NCBI GenBank assembly: GCA_963711345.1
Contig: CAVQDS010000001.1
Span: 806,001 to 870,000 of the forward strand
Length of the DNA stretch: 64,000 nucleotides
Direction: 5' to 3'
Source of the DNA: Puia sp963711345
GTDB taxonomy: Bacteria > Bacteroidota > Bacteroidia > Chitinophagales > Chitinophagaceae
The notes under the pieces were generated by a model, which saw nothing but the letters and a program-made list of their open reading frames with translations, was not told the DNA's origin and ran no database searches. The stretch's first letter is position 1. Each line of letters opens with the position of its first letter. The translations under genes were made by a program, and so were the position numbers. Positions 8,066 through 17,033 of the stretch are shown here, piece by piece.

Positions 8066-8605
8066 ATGAAAAAGAACAAAATCATAACGCTGGTATCGCT
8101 GGTATTAACCTTATTATTCTTTCCACGTTTAATTAAAGCGCAGGATGATAAGGAAAAAATCTTAATCGATTGCAAAAATGCAAAAACAACATTTATAAAA
8201 ACGGACGCTTCTATGAGCAACCTTTTTATGAATGCTTATGGATATGCCATCTTTCCGGATGTTGGTAAGGGTGGAGCTATTGTGGGTGGTGCAGGCGGAA
8301 GTGGGGCATTGTATGAAAAAGGGAAAGCGACCGGCACTGCAAAGATGGTGCAGGTAGATGTGGGAGCACAGGTAGGCGGCCAGACATACAGGGAGGTCAT
8401 ATTCTTTGAAAACAAAGATGCATTCGATCGGTTTAAAGAAAACAAGATTGAATTTAGCGGACAGGCATCAGCAGTTGCTGTCAAATCCGGTGCATCGGCC
8501 AACGTAAAATACAGGGAAGGAGTAGCGGTATATACGGAGGAAATAAGTGGCCTGATGCTGGAGGCTTCAATAGGGGGACAGAAATTTACTTACTCCTCAT
8601 TTTAG
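8066..8605 (+). CDS. SYLF/Ysc84-type lipid-binding domain protein, secreted
   Basis: The product has 179 residues with an N-terminal signal peptide (MKKNKIITLVSLVLTLLFFPRLIKAQ). The mature part matches the SYLF (Ysc84) domain: an N-terminal helix, AYGYAIFPDVGKGGAIVGGAGGSGALYEKG, VDVGAQVGGQTYREVIFFENKDAFDRF, and a C-terminal strand GLMLEASIGGQKF. The domain binds phosphoinositides in eukaryotes (established knowledge); in bacteria its role in the envelope is unclear. It is a single gene with a perfect-palindrome terminator between it and the convergent DUF6799 gene. Confidence 0.85.
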   Translation: MKKNKIITLVSLVLTLLFFPRLIKAQDDKEKILIDCKNAKTTFIKTDASMSNLFMNAYGYAIFPDVGKGGAIVGGAGGSGALYEKGKATGTAKMVQVDVGAQVGGQTYREVIFFENKDAFDRFKENKIEFSGQASAVAVKSGASANVKYREGVAVYTEEISGLMLEASIGGQKFTYSSF

Positions 8606-8626
8606 CCGTCTCAATTTCTTTTTTTG

Positions 8627-8664
8627 AAAATCCTAAACCAATTTTAAAATTGGTTTAGGATTTT
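8627..8664. terminator. Perfect 38-bp palindromic bidirectional terminator
   Basis: The 19 bases 8627-8645 are followed directly by their exact reverse complement (8646-8664). The arms start with AAAA and end with TTTT, so both strands give a hairpin followed by U residues. It lies between convergent genes (8066-8605 on + and 8691-9011 on -) and can end both transcripts. Confidence 0.8.
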
Positions 8665-8690
8665 GTATGTTAGAAATGACCCTTCACCAT

Positions 8691-9011
8691 TTATTTTTTA
8701 ATTTTTCCCATTTGGCCATCAATATCAATATACTCTCCCTCCTTAAGCTTTTTAGTAGTTCCGTCTGACATCTGTATCGTTCCATCCGGCATGACAAGGC
8801 CTCCGTTGTTTAATTTAAACGGACTGCTGAGTGTTGTTGTATTGCCATCTTTCACATGTAAAGCCAAACCATCTTTCATCATTACATATTCCTTATCCAT
8901 TTTATTTGTAAATGATATGTTCATATCAGATTTTTTTGACATGCTATTACCCTGACAAAGAGCACTATAGCAGAATGCACTCACGATGCATAGAATCATT
9001 AACTTTTTCAT
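8691..9011 (-). CDS. Secreted DUF6799 protein
   Basis: The product has 106 residues: signal peptide (MKKLMILCIVSAFCYSALCQ), then Lys/Met-rich sequence, then the DUF6799 module (SSPFKLNNGGLVMPDGTIQMSDGTTKKLKEGEYIDIDGQ). Such proteins are common in Bacteroidota and of unknown function. A second copy without a signal peptide is at 7649-7873. The two surround the SYLF gene, which hints at a shared envelope or stress role (inference). Confidence 0.7.
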   Translation of the reverse strand: MKKLMILCIVSAFCYSALCQGNSMSKKSDMNISFTNKMDKEYVMMKDGLALHVKDGNTTTLSSPFKLNNGGLVMPDGTIQMSDGTTKKLKEGEYIDIDGQMGKIKK

Positions 9012-9499
9012 AAAAAATGTTTATAAATATTAAAAGGCAAATCGCATGCCTTATGGTGACACATACACAAACATACCATCACACTTAACATTTCTTTCGT
9101 AGTCACGTCGGAGGCTCCGAAAGATTTATTTTTTATACTTTTTAATGAATCAATACGACCGGATGACATTTTTGGCACTCATTCAAGGCAGCATTCTTGC
9201 GGATTTCTTTCAGGTTTCTCTTAGTATTGTTGCAGAATTCCGCAAGAAACCTGAAAGAACTCCGAAAAAACACTAAAAGGAATATGCCGGAAATATAAGT
9301 TTCAACAGAAGTGGCAATCTGAAAAAAATCTTTCGGAGGCTCCGACGTGACTACGAAAGAAAGCCTTAAAACAACCGCATATTTGTGAAGTCAGCGTAAA
9401 AATTCAGGTACAGTTTGTACTTTCCATATAAAGCTATGAGATACTATTGTTCGGCGGTCACTATATGCTTTCATCAATTCTGATGCTGGTGGCAGATCA
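9012..9499. other. Intergenic region holding a MITE-like palindromic element
   Basis: No gene is seen. The central 272 bases (9091-9362) form the inverted-repeat element described separately; the flanks are AT-rich and without other pattern. Confidence 0.5.
9091..9362. repeat. MITE-like element with 37-bp terminal inverted repeats
   Basis: The 37-base ends 9091-9127 and 9326-9362 are reverse complements with one mismatch, at the centre of an inner palindrome (CGGAG-G-CTCCG). Inside are further inverted pairs: 9205-9219 with 9245-9259 (15 of 15) and 9194-9203 with 9239-9248 (10 of 10). No coding sequence is present. No clear target-site duplication is seen in the flanks (CTTAACA before, GCCTTAAA after). 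It could be a non-autonomous transposable element or a structured intergenic element. Confidence 0.6.
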
Positions 9500-10948
9500 T
9501 TATGGATGAATAATCACAAGCATGGCACTAGCTGCAGGGACATTTATTGTAATTCCGGATTGACCGACAGAATATGATTGCAATGTTGAGGTCAGCATAC
9601 TGCCATCGGGATTCAATGTATATCCCTGAAGAACCAGGCCGCTGGTAGCATTCAGATTTGAAGCAGTCAGCGAACTCAAAGTCACTGACCGGGCAGAAGT
9701 TCCTGTTTGAAGTGTAACGGCAACGTCTGTTTGCAGTTCTTTATTCAAGACACTTACATATATGGTTCCATCAGCTGTTTTACTTGCATACGCGGTAACA
9801 TTTTCGGCACCTGCATTTACATTACATGGAAGCACCATTCCCTGAGCTCCGTTCTTAAAGAATAACATGGAATAATATTCAGGCTTCGCGAAAAAGATTC
9901 CGGCTGAATCTCCAATGGGCGAATAGGGACCATTACCACCACCATGAAAATTAATACCTGAATTTCCTGCATAGGCAAGCCTCCACATGAAATCGATGGC
10001 CCATAAAGAAGCACCGAATGTATTGCTCACATTTGCTTTGCCACCGCCATAGATCGAATTGCATTCTGCTACCCTGTACGGAGTCTGTGCACCGAGGGCT
10101 ATAGTATATAAATCATTACCAAATTTATCTATGGCACTATCTGCTGCTGGCGCCAGCAAAGTATTAAGATTAATGGAAGGATCTGTACCGGGACCCGCCT
10201 GATAATAATGAATGGTTAACTCATTTATATGATTGCTCTCCTGTTTGGAAAATTCGTAAAGCCATGTCTGATTATAGGCAAACGCAGGACCAGAGAAAAC
10301 TGTATTGGGAGTAATTGTTTCAACAGCATTATAATATTGTTGCCATTCACCATCAAAATCGGTTTCAGAATAACCGGAGTTACGGTACCCGTTTTCCGGG
10401 TAAAGGTCAGCCTCATTGCCCACCTCAAAACTCTGCATTAATCCGGATAAATCCTTCGATACATAGCCTGCTTCATCAGCAGCTGTTGAAGGATTAAAAT
10501 TACCGCCTAGGTTCAGTCCAAAAATCGTTTTCCATTGAATGGCCTGGATGAAACGACTGAATCTGTCAATATCAGTTGTAGTAATAGAATCGCCAGGGGT
10601 TGAAGTTTGCCGTGATTTCCCGGTCCAAAATGTTTTATCCACGCCGTTGGCACCGATACGAAATATTCCTGTACCCAGATTTTTTATTAATTGTACAAAA
10701 GTGGTTTGGTCAGCATTAAAATAATTGCTGTCTGTGATTGCCGTCATTTCAAAACTGAGCCCGAGATAATCAGAAGCAATGGTAAAAGAAGTATGCGCAG
10801 GGTCAATTGTTATATTAATTGGTACACCATGGGCCGGAGGAAGGGGCTGAAGATTCTGCTGGGAATTTGTTTTCTTACAACTTACCAGGATCAAAATTCC
10901 AAATACAGCAATAATTATTTGCAGGCGCAGAATGTTTTGTTTTGACAT
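9500..10948 (-). CDS. Lipoprotein glycoside hydrolase, GH79 (beta-glucuronidase/heparanase) type
   Basis: The product has 482 residues with a lipoprotein signal (GILILVSCKKT; lipobox Cys at about residue 24). The body is a TIM-barrel clan A hydrolase: YLGLSFEMTAI near the start, FRIGANGVDKTFW, then SFEVGNEADLYPENGY with the acid/base Glu after Asn, and PYRVAECNSIYGGGK with the likely nucleophile Glu. A beta-sandwich C-terminal domain (from about residue 390) resembles the GH79 C-terminal module. GH79 enzymes cleave glucuronosyl linkages in plant arabinogalactan or glycosaminoglycans; the exact substrate is not visible. It is divergent to a Gfo/Idh/MocA oxidoreductase, and about 142 bases between them hold both promoters. 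Confidence 0.8.
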   Translation of the reverse strand: MSKQNILRLQIIIAVFGILILVSCKKTNSQQNLQPLPPAHGVPINITIDPAHTSFTIASDYLGLSFEMTAITDSNYFNADQTTFVQLIKNLGTGIFRIGANGVDKTFWTGKSRQTSTPGDSITTTDIDRFSRFIQAIQWKTIFGLNLGGNFNPSTAADEAGYVSKDLSGLMQSFEVGNEADLYPENGYRNSGYSETDFDGEWQQYYNAVETITPNTVFSGPAFAYNQTWLYEFSKQESNHINELTIHYYQAGPGTDPSINLNTLLAPAADSAIDKFGNDLYTIALGAQTPYRVAECNSIYGGGKANVSNTFGASLWAIDFMWRLAYAGNSGINFHGGGNGPYSPIGDSAGIFFAKPEYYSMLFFKNGAQGMVLPCNVNAGAENVTAYASKTADGTIYVSVLNKELQTDVAVTLQTGTSARSVTLSSLTASNLNATSGLVLQGYTLNPDGSMLTSTLQSYSVGQSGITINVPAASAMLVIIHP

Positions 10949-11090
10949 ATCAACTGGGAGGCAAATTACATACCGGTTTTCAATGGCCGGACTCCCTGAA
11001 AATTATGAGAAAAAATCTGAAATAGCTTCATTCATTATAATTACGGAACTTTAGCAGGATATATAATTCACAAAAATCATCATTCATATT

Positions 11091-12533
11091 ATGTCAAAGC
11101 AAAATTCCCGCAGGAGATTCTTAAAAAACAGTGTGCTGGCATCAGCCGGCTTTTATATTATTCCGCGTCATGTGCTGGGGAGAGGGTTTATAGCGCCCAG
11201 CGATAAACTAACAATTGCCAGTGTCGGAGTGGGGGGAAAGGGCGCTGACGACATAGATCATTTTGATAAAAGCGGTAAAGCCAATATTGCATTTTTGTGT
11301 GATGTGGATGATGTAAGTGCAGCAGATACACGCAAAAAATTCCCGCAGGCAAAATATTACAAGGATTACCGTGAAATGCTTTCAAAGGATGGCAAAAGCA
11401 TAGACGCCGTTTCTGTTTCGACACCGGATCATATGCATGCAGTCGCTGCCATGGCCGCAATGCAATTGCACAAACATGTATATGTTCAAAAACCACTTAC
11501 TCATGATATTTATGAGGCCAGAATGCTCACAGAAGCGGCACATAAATACAAGGTTGTTACACAAATGGGAAACCAGGGTGCATCGGGAGATGGTGTAAGA
11601 AAACTGGTTGAATGGTACCAGGCAGGATTAATCGGAGATGTTACTACCGTATTTTGTTATACTGACAGACCCATCTGGCCTCAGGGACTCAAACGTCCGA
11701 CAACTGCATCCAATATTCCATCCACCCTTGATTATAACTTATGGCTGGGCACAGCACCTGAAAAGGTTTATTTTGATGGCATGCTTCCATTCAACTGGAG
11801 AGGATGGTGGGATTATGGTACAGGAGCGCTTGGTGATATGGCCTGCCATATCATGGCACCTCCTTTTGCCGTACTTGGATTAGGTTATCCCGTTTCGGCT
11901 GAATGCAGTGTTGCAACGCGATATGTTGAAAACTGGCATGCAGAATATGCGCCCGACAGCGGGCCGATATCTTCGCATATCACATTAGTATTTGAAGGCA
12001 AAAATGGCAAACCAAATGTTGAATTGCATTGGATGGATGGAGGAATTCAGCCAACCCGGCCTGTTGAACTGGGATCCAATGAACTTATGGGAGATGGTGG
12101 AAACGGCGCGATATTTATAGGAACAAAGGGTAAAATGATGTGCGGAACTTATGGCGTAAATCCACAACTTCTTCCAACAAGCAAAACACAGGCTGACAAG
12201 ACTCCGCAAACAATTATGCGGGTGCCGGGTGGAGATGAAGGACATTACGGAGCATGGATAGAAGCCTGCCTGGCTGGATATGGAAGTGAAAAGGCAAAAA
12301 ACCTGAGCTCCAATTTTGATATTGCGGGTCCGCTTACTGAATCTGTCCTGATGGGTAACCTGGCAATCAGAAGCACCAGTATCCAGAAGAAAAATGGAAA
12401 TGATATCGAATATCCCGGTCGCAATATTAAATTACTTTGGAACGGCCCTGACATGCGTATCACAAATTTTGATGAAGCGAATCAGTTTGTGAAACGTACA
12501 TACAGATCGGGATGGAGTTTGGACATGATTTGA
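11091..12533 (+). CDS. Gfo/Idh/MocA family oxidoreductase with Tat signal
   Basis: The product has 480 residues. A twin-arginine-like leader (NSRRRFLKNSVLASAGFYIIP) suggests folded export. A Rossmann nucleotide-binding domain follows (TIASVGVGGKGADDID with a Gly-rich loop), then CDVDDVSAADTRKKFPQAKYYKDYREML and DAVSVSTPDHMHAVAAMAAM. The usual EKP motif reads YVQKPLTHD here, with Lys retained. The C-terminal half is the alpha/beta substrate domain typical of the secreted planctomycete/Bacteroidota subgroup (GGDEGHYGAWIEACLAG). Such proteins probably act on sugars or cyclitols with a tightly bound cofactor. It is divergent to the GH79 gene, suggesting a role in the same glycan use. Confidence 0.88.
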   Translation: MSKQNSRRRFLKNSVLASAGFYIIPRHVLGRGFIAPSDKLTIASVGVGGKGADDIDHFDKSGKANIAFLCDVDDVSAADTRKKFPQAKYYKDYREMLSKDGKSIDAVSVSTPDHMHAVAAMAAMQLHKHVYVQKPLTHDIYEARMLTEAAHKYKVVTQMGNQGASGDGVRKLVEWYQAGLIGDVTTVFCYTDRPIWPQGLKRPTTASNIPSTLDYNLWLGTAPEKVYFDGMLPFNWRGWWDYGTGALGDMACHIMAPPFAVLGLGYPVSAECSVATRYVENWHAEYAPDSGPISSHITLVFEGKNGKPNVELHWMDGGIQPTRPVELGSNELMGDGGNGAIFIGTKGKMMCGTYGVNPQLLPTSKTQADKTPQTIMRVPGGDEGHYGAWIEACLAGYGSEKAKNLSSNFDIAGPLTESVLMGNLAIRSTSIQKKNGNDIEYPGRNIKLLWNGPDMRITNFDEANQFVKRTYRSGWSLDMI

Positions 12534-12551
12534 ATAAAGTGAAGTTTGAAA

Positions 12552-14705
12552 TTATAACTTGTTCAGATTAAATGGCAATTCACGAATTCTTATTCCGGTC
12601 ATATTAAAAATAGCGTTAGTTAGCGCAGGTGCTACGGGAGGCAAACCTGGTTCGCCAGCACCTTCCGGTTCATAGTTATTTTTCATAACGATCACATCAA
12701 TTTCGGGACATTCATTTATTCGCAGCATCTCGTAGTCGTGAAAATTCTGTTCAACTACTTTCCCGTTTTCAATAGTTAATCCGCTTTTGTAAGCAGCTGT
12801 GAGGCCCATTACCACACAGCCTTCAGTTTGCGCTATTGTATTATCCGGATGGACTACAATTCCACTGTCTATTGCAACTGTTATTTTAACTACTTTAACT
12901 TTCCCGTTTATCCTGGCTACTTCAGCGACAGCAGCAGTAAAAGCTCCGGACCGCTGTACAATTGCGACGCCCATACCCGAATTGCTATTACGAGGATTAT
13001 GCCAGCCCGTTTTTTCAGCAACCGCGTTCAGTATGGCGGTATAACGTTCGTGATCTTTCAATAATGAAAGTCTGAAATCCAATGGATCTTTTTTAGCTTT
13101 TACTGCAAGTTCATCCACGAACGATTCATGTGCAAAACAATTGGTGGAATGGTATACGGAACGCCAATAAGTAATTGGAATATAAAATTTACGCAGTACT
13201 CCTTTGATCGCCAGGTTTGGTATGGCATATTCAGTATTTATTCCTCCTGCAATGGCTTCACCTGCAGTTTTAGAATCGCCCGTTTGATTGTTAATCTCCT
13301 GGCAAATTACCTTATGTTCAAGGGCAATCAGATTACCATTATTATCCAGACCACCTTTACAGACGTTGAGCGAACAAGCCCTGAATGGTCCCTGCGTCAG
13401 GTCATCTTCACGGCTCCATACTACCTTCACAGGAGCGCCGGATTTCATAGACAGGTCCGCGGCCTCTTCAGGTACATCCGGCAGACTTCTTCTTCCAAAT
13501 GCACCTCCCATATAAGTATAATGAATAATGACATCTTCCTCAGTAACGCCACATTGCTTTGCCAGAAAAGAGTTGAACCCGTTGGGGTTTTGTGTTGAAC
13601 CCCAGAATTCAACACTGTTTTTTTTCGCGTGTACAATCGCATTCATTGGCTCCATTGGAACATGCGTCTGGTAAGGTGTTTCGTAAGAGGCTTCAATTTT
13701 TACAGCGGCTGTATTAAAAGCATTATTTAGATTTCCTCTTTCAGTAAAAATTGAACCGTCCTGACCTGCTGCTTTTCTATAATCCTCTTTAATGCTTTTT
13801 GTAGACCACGATTCCAGGTCACCATTGTCCCATTTTACTTCCAATACTTTTCTTCCCTGAACCGCTGCCCAGTATGTATCGGCCAGCACAGCCACACCCT
13901 CCCTCAGGTGCCCCCATACATGGCGCTGTGTTTTGAACACAAATTTTACTCCTTTCACTGCCTCTGATTTAGCGCCGTCAAAACTGATCAGTTTGCCTAA
14001 AAAAACAGGGGACCTTTCAATGGAAGCATATAACATTCCATCTACTTTACAGTCCAATCCAAAAACAGCCTGACCATTGATCTTTGAAGGAACATCTTTT
14101 CTTTCAGGGGATGTGCCAATGATTTTGAAATCTTTCGGATCTTTTAATTTAGGATTTTGAGATGGGGAAATTTTGGATGCATCCTCTGCAAGTTCTCCGT
14201 AAGTAAGTTTTTTTCCTGATGTCCGGTGAATTACTACGGCATGCTGAGCATAACAATCATCCGTATTTACTTTCCAGCGGTTTGCTGCAACTGTTATTAA
14301 AATTTCTTTTGCTGAAGCACCGATCTTTCTCATCAGATCGAAATTACCAGATATACTGCGACTTCCCACCACCATCTGGTCTCCATATAATTTCCGACTG
14401 GCAGGCGACTGCATAATATTTATTTTATCGATATCCACTTCGAGTTCTTCTGCTATAATCATCGGGATGGTTTCAAAAGTACCCTGCCCCATTTCCGGAC
14501 GATTATTATAAATAGTTATCCTGCCGGAAGAATCAATAAAAATATATGCATTCATTTTTGCGCCAAGACTGTCGTCGCCAGAAAAATTTGCAATTTGTGG
14601 AGATTTACCTTTTTCATTGAAATAACCTACCACAAACACAGCCGCACTCGACATGGTGGTGAGTCTTATAAATTCTCTCCTCTGCAGTTTTTGGAAAATC
14701 TTCAT
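12552..14705 (-). CDS. Xanthine dehydrogenase family molybdopterin-binding subunit (IorB type)
   Basis: The product has about 717 residues. The ATG at 14705 is chosen because it puts the Tat-like leader (LQRREFIRLTTMSSAAVF) at the N-terminus. Two molybdopterin-binding halves follow, with FIDSSGRITIYNNRPEMGQGTFETIPMIIAEEL, GGAFGRRSLPDVPEEAADLS and the C-terminal GAGEPGLPPVAPALTNAIF, which carries the conserved Glu of the family. This matches isoquinoline 1-oxidoreductase beta-subunit-like periplasmic hydroxylases. They normally need a small 2Fe-2S subunit (IorA), and no such gene lies next to it here. It is convergent with the oxidoreductase at 11091 and stands alone. Confidence 0.88.
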   Translation of the reverse strand: MKIFQKLQRREFIRLTTMSSAAVFVVGYFNEKGKSPQIANFSGDDSLGAKMNAYIFIDSSGRITIYNNRPEMGQGTFETIPMIIAEELEVDIDKINIMQSPASRKLYGDQMVVGSRSISGNFDLMRKIGASAKEILITVAANRWKVNTDDCYAQHAVVIHRTSGKKLTYGELAEDASKISPSQNPKLKDPKDFKIIGTSPERKDVPSKINGQAVFGLDCKVDGMLYASIERSPVFLGKLISFDGAKSEAVKGVKFVFKTQRHVWGHLREGVAVLADTYWAAVQGRKVLEVKWDNGDLESWSTKSIKEDYRKAAGQDGSIFTERGNLNNAFNTAAVKIEASYETPYQTHVPMEPMNAIVHAKKNSVEFWGSTQNPNGFNSFLAKQCGVTEEDVIIHYTYMGGAFGRRSLPDVPEEAADLSMKSGAPVKVVWSREDDLTQGPFRACSLNVCKGGLDNNGNLIALEHKVICQEINNQTGDSKTAGEAIAGGINTEYAIPNLAIKGVLRKFYIPITYWRSVYHSTNCFAHESFVDELAVKAKKDPLDFRLSLLKDHERYTAILNAVAEKTGWHNPRNSNSGMGVAIVQRSGAFTAAVAEVARINGKVKVVKITVAIDSGIVVHPDNTIAQTEGCVVMGLTAAYKSGLTIENGKVVEQNFHDYEMLRINECPEIDVIVMKNNYEPEGAGEPGLPPVAPALTNAIFNMTGIRIRELPFNLNKL

Positions 14706-14874
14706 GGCGATTTCATTTATCGCAAAGAGCAAAAAAGCATTTGAAAATATTTGGTAAGACTTATAAAGTTAATATTAAAAGATTATCAATATTTTACAGC
14801 TCCATTAAAAATGGTTTGCAGATTGGATTCACTTTTAATTGGTTCAAATGCTGTTTGATGAACCAATTCCTGCA

Positions 14875-14882
14875 TAATTTTG
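14875..14882 (+). promoter_or_regulatory. Putative -7 box for the cysteine desulfurase gene
   Basis: TAATTTTG fits TAnnTTTG and a TTTG lies 17 bases upstream (14854-14857) as a possible -33 box. It is 20 bases before the ATG at 14903, which supports that start over an upstream in-frame codon at 14741. Confidence 0.6.
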
Positions 14883-14902
14883 TACCTAAGCATTCAGGGT
14901 TT

Positions 14903-16060
14903 ATGAAACTACCCGTTTATTTAGATTATAATGCCACTACTCCCTGCGATCCGCGGGTGCTTGAGGTTATGCTGCCATGGTTTACTGAAAAATTCGGAAA
15001 TGCTGCAAGCAACAGTCACCAATATGGATGGGAAGCCGGAGAAGCGGTGAAAATCGGTCGTGAGCAGGTTGCTACGATGATTGGATCAGATCCCAAAGAA
15101 ATCGTTTTTACATCAGGTGCTACTGAAAGCGATAATCTGGCCATTAAAGGTGTTTTTGAAATGTACAACACCAGGGGAAATCATATTATAACCGTTGCAA
15201 CCGAGCACAAAGCCATCATAGACACCTGCTGTCATCTGGAAAAAAAAGGAGCACGGGTCAGTTATCTTAAAGTTAACAGGGAAGGGTTTATCAATTTGGA
15301 AGAACTGGAATCTGAGATTACAGAACAGACAATTCTAATCGCTGTAATGTATGCTAATAACGAAACAGGGGTTATCCAACCTATCCGCGAAATAGCCGCC
15401 ATTGCTAAAAAGCACCACATCATTTTTTTCACAGATGCAACCCAGGCCATTGGCAAGTTGCCGGTTAATGTACAACTTGATGGTATTGATCTGATGGCCA
15501 TGAGCGCCCATAAAATTTATGGTCCCAAAGGAGTTGGCGCGCTCTATGTGCGACGAAAAAATCCAAGGGTTCGGCTTATCGCCCAAATCGACGGAGGGAG
15601 TCACGAGATGGGTATGAGAAGCGGGACGCTTAATGTGCCTGGTATTGTAGGTTTCGGTAAAGCCTGTGAACTTTCTCAGGCCAGCCTTTCTGTTGAAAGC
15701 AATTCTATTAAATCTTTAAGAGATCATCTGGAAACTTCCCTGCTCAAATTAAAGGGTTGTTTTCGCAATGGACCGGATGCTAACAGATTGCCACAGGTTA
15801 CCAATCTTCGCTTCGCGAATTGTCGTGCCAGCGACCTGATGATCCACATGAATAAAGATATCGCTGTATCTTCAGGCTCAGCCTGCAGTTCCGCGTTGCC
15901 GGAACCAAGCCACGTTTTGATTGCAATGGGATTAACGGAAGAAGAAGCAAGAAGTTCCATTCGTTTTAGCCTTGGAAGATTTACCACTAAAGAAGAATTG
16001 GATTATACAATTCATAAGATAAAGGAAGAAGTAGAACAGGAACGCAAAATTTTTATTTAA
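14903..16060 (+). CDS. iscS: Cysteine desulfurase (IscS/NifS family)
   Basis: The product has 385 residues and uses PLP to move sulfur from cysteine to Fe-S clusters and thiolated tRNAs. It starts MKLPVYLDYNATTPCDPRVLEVMLPWF, the classic N-terminus. TEHKAI holds the His that stacks on PLP. MSAHKIYGPKGVGALYVR holds the PLP Lys. SSGSACSSALPEPSHVL holds the catalytic Cys in a long mobile loop, as in IscS (group I). The frame is open 162 bases further upstream, but the family N-terminus and the -7 box at 14875 fix the start here. No iscU or other isc gene is adjacent. Confidence 0.93.
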   Translation: MKLPVYLDYNATTPCDPRVLEVMLPWFTEKFGNAASNSHQYGWEAGEAVKIGREQVATMIGSDPKEIVFTSGATESDNLAIKGVFEMYNTRGNHIITVATEHKAIIDTCCHLEKKGARVSYLKVNREGFINLEELESEITEQTILIAVMYANNETGVIQPIREIAAIAKKHHIIFFTDATQAIGKLPVNVQLDGIDLMAMSAHKIYGPKGVGALYVRRKNPRVRLIAQIDGGSHEMGMRSGTLNVPGIVGFGKACELSQASLSVESNSIKSLRDHLETSLLKLKGCFRNGPDANRLPQVTNLRFANCRASDLMIHMNKDIAVSSGSACSSALPEPSHVLIAMGLTEEEARSSIRFSLGRFTTKEELDYTIHKIKEEVEQERKIFI

Positions 16061-16114
16061 CAATCCGGCTTTTCATAATCGTACTTATTTATATAACCAC
16101 AGCAAAAGTTTTTT

Positions 16115-17008
16115 ATGAAAATCTTTTACAGGAATTTTTTACTCGTAACCGGGCTTATGATTTTGATGACGGTTGCATTACATGCCCAACAGGATAATGG
16201 GAAGATCCGGATTATCATGTTCGGAGCTCATCCCGATGATTGTGATGAAAAGAGTAGCGGTACGGCCGCACTCTTTGCCCGGATGGGATATGCAGTAAAA
16301 TTTGTGTCAGTAACAAACGGAGATGCAGGTCACCAAACATTAAAAGGGAAGGAACTCGCAAAAAGAAGATATGCAGAAACTCAGGAATCTGCAAAAAGGC
16401 TGGGCATTGTATATGACGTTCTTGATAATCACGATGGTCTGCTGATGCCCTCCCTGGAAGTAAGGCTGCAGGTGATAAAAGAAATTCGGGAATGGAATGC
16501 CGACCTGGTATTTGCTCCCCGTCCAAACGATTATCATCCCGATCACCGTTACACAGGTGTGCTGGTTCAGGATGCTGCCTACATGGTAGCCGTTCCAAAT
16601 ATCGAACCCGAAGTCCCGGCATTGAAAAAAAATCCTGTTTTCGTATATTATGAAGATCATTTTCAAAGACCTAATCCTTTCCGCCCCGACATCGTGGTTG
16701 ATATTACAAGCACTTATGATCAAAAAATATCTGCCCTGGATGCCCATGAATCACAGATGTATGAATGGCTTCCCTGGATCGGACATTATTCTGACGAGGT
16801 TCCTCAAAGCAAGGAGGATCGTATCAAATGGCTTTATAAAAGAAATACGCGAACAATAAAACCGGAAGCAAGAGCATCTCTTGAAAAATGGTACGGTAAG
16901 GAGCGGGCTGATAAAGTTCAGTTTGTGGAAGAATTTGAAATATGCGAATACGGCGCTCAGCCCGGTGATGATGAAATAAAAAGGCTATTCCCCATGCTCG
17001 GTAAATAA
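16115..17008 (+). CDS. PIG-L family deacetylase (LmbE-like), secreted
   Basis: The product has 297 residues with a signal peptide ending in ALHAQ. The zinc site is clear: FGAHPDDCDEKSSG (His-x-x-Asp-Asp) near the N-terminus and PNDYHPDHRYTG in the middle, the His that completes the site. PIG-L enzymes remove N-acetyl groups from GlcNAc-linked substrates. Export suggests it acts on glycans in the periplasm. It lies 54 bases after iscS and 25 bases before a CBM9-like protein gene, with which it is probably co-transcribed. Confidence 0.88.
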   Translation: MKIFYRNFLLVTGLMILMTVALHAQQDNGKIRIIMFGAHPDDCDEKSSGTAALFARMGYAVKFVSVTNGDAGHQTLKGKELAKRRYAETQESAKRLGIVYDVLDNHDGLLMPSLEVRLQVIKEIREWNADLVFAPRPNDYHPDHRYTGVLVQDAAYMVAVPNIEPEVPALKKNPVFVYYEDHFQRPNPFRPDIVVDITSTYDQKISALDAHESQMYEWLPWIGHYSDEVPQSKEDRIKWLYKRNTRTIKPEARASLEKWYGKERADKVQFVEEFEICEYGAQPGDDEIKRLFPMLGK

Positions 17009-17033
17009 ATGTATTCAAAAATGAAGATGCCAT

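Noticed and set aside
10925..11110. Divergent genes that both start MSKQN
   Set aside because: The similarity covers about five codons only and does not extend upstream; it is probably chance.
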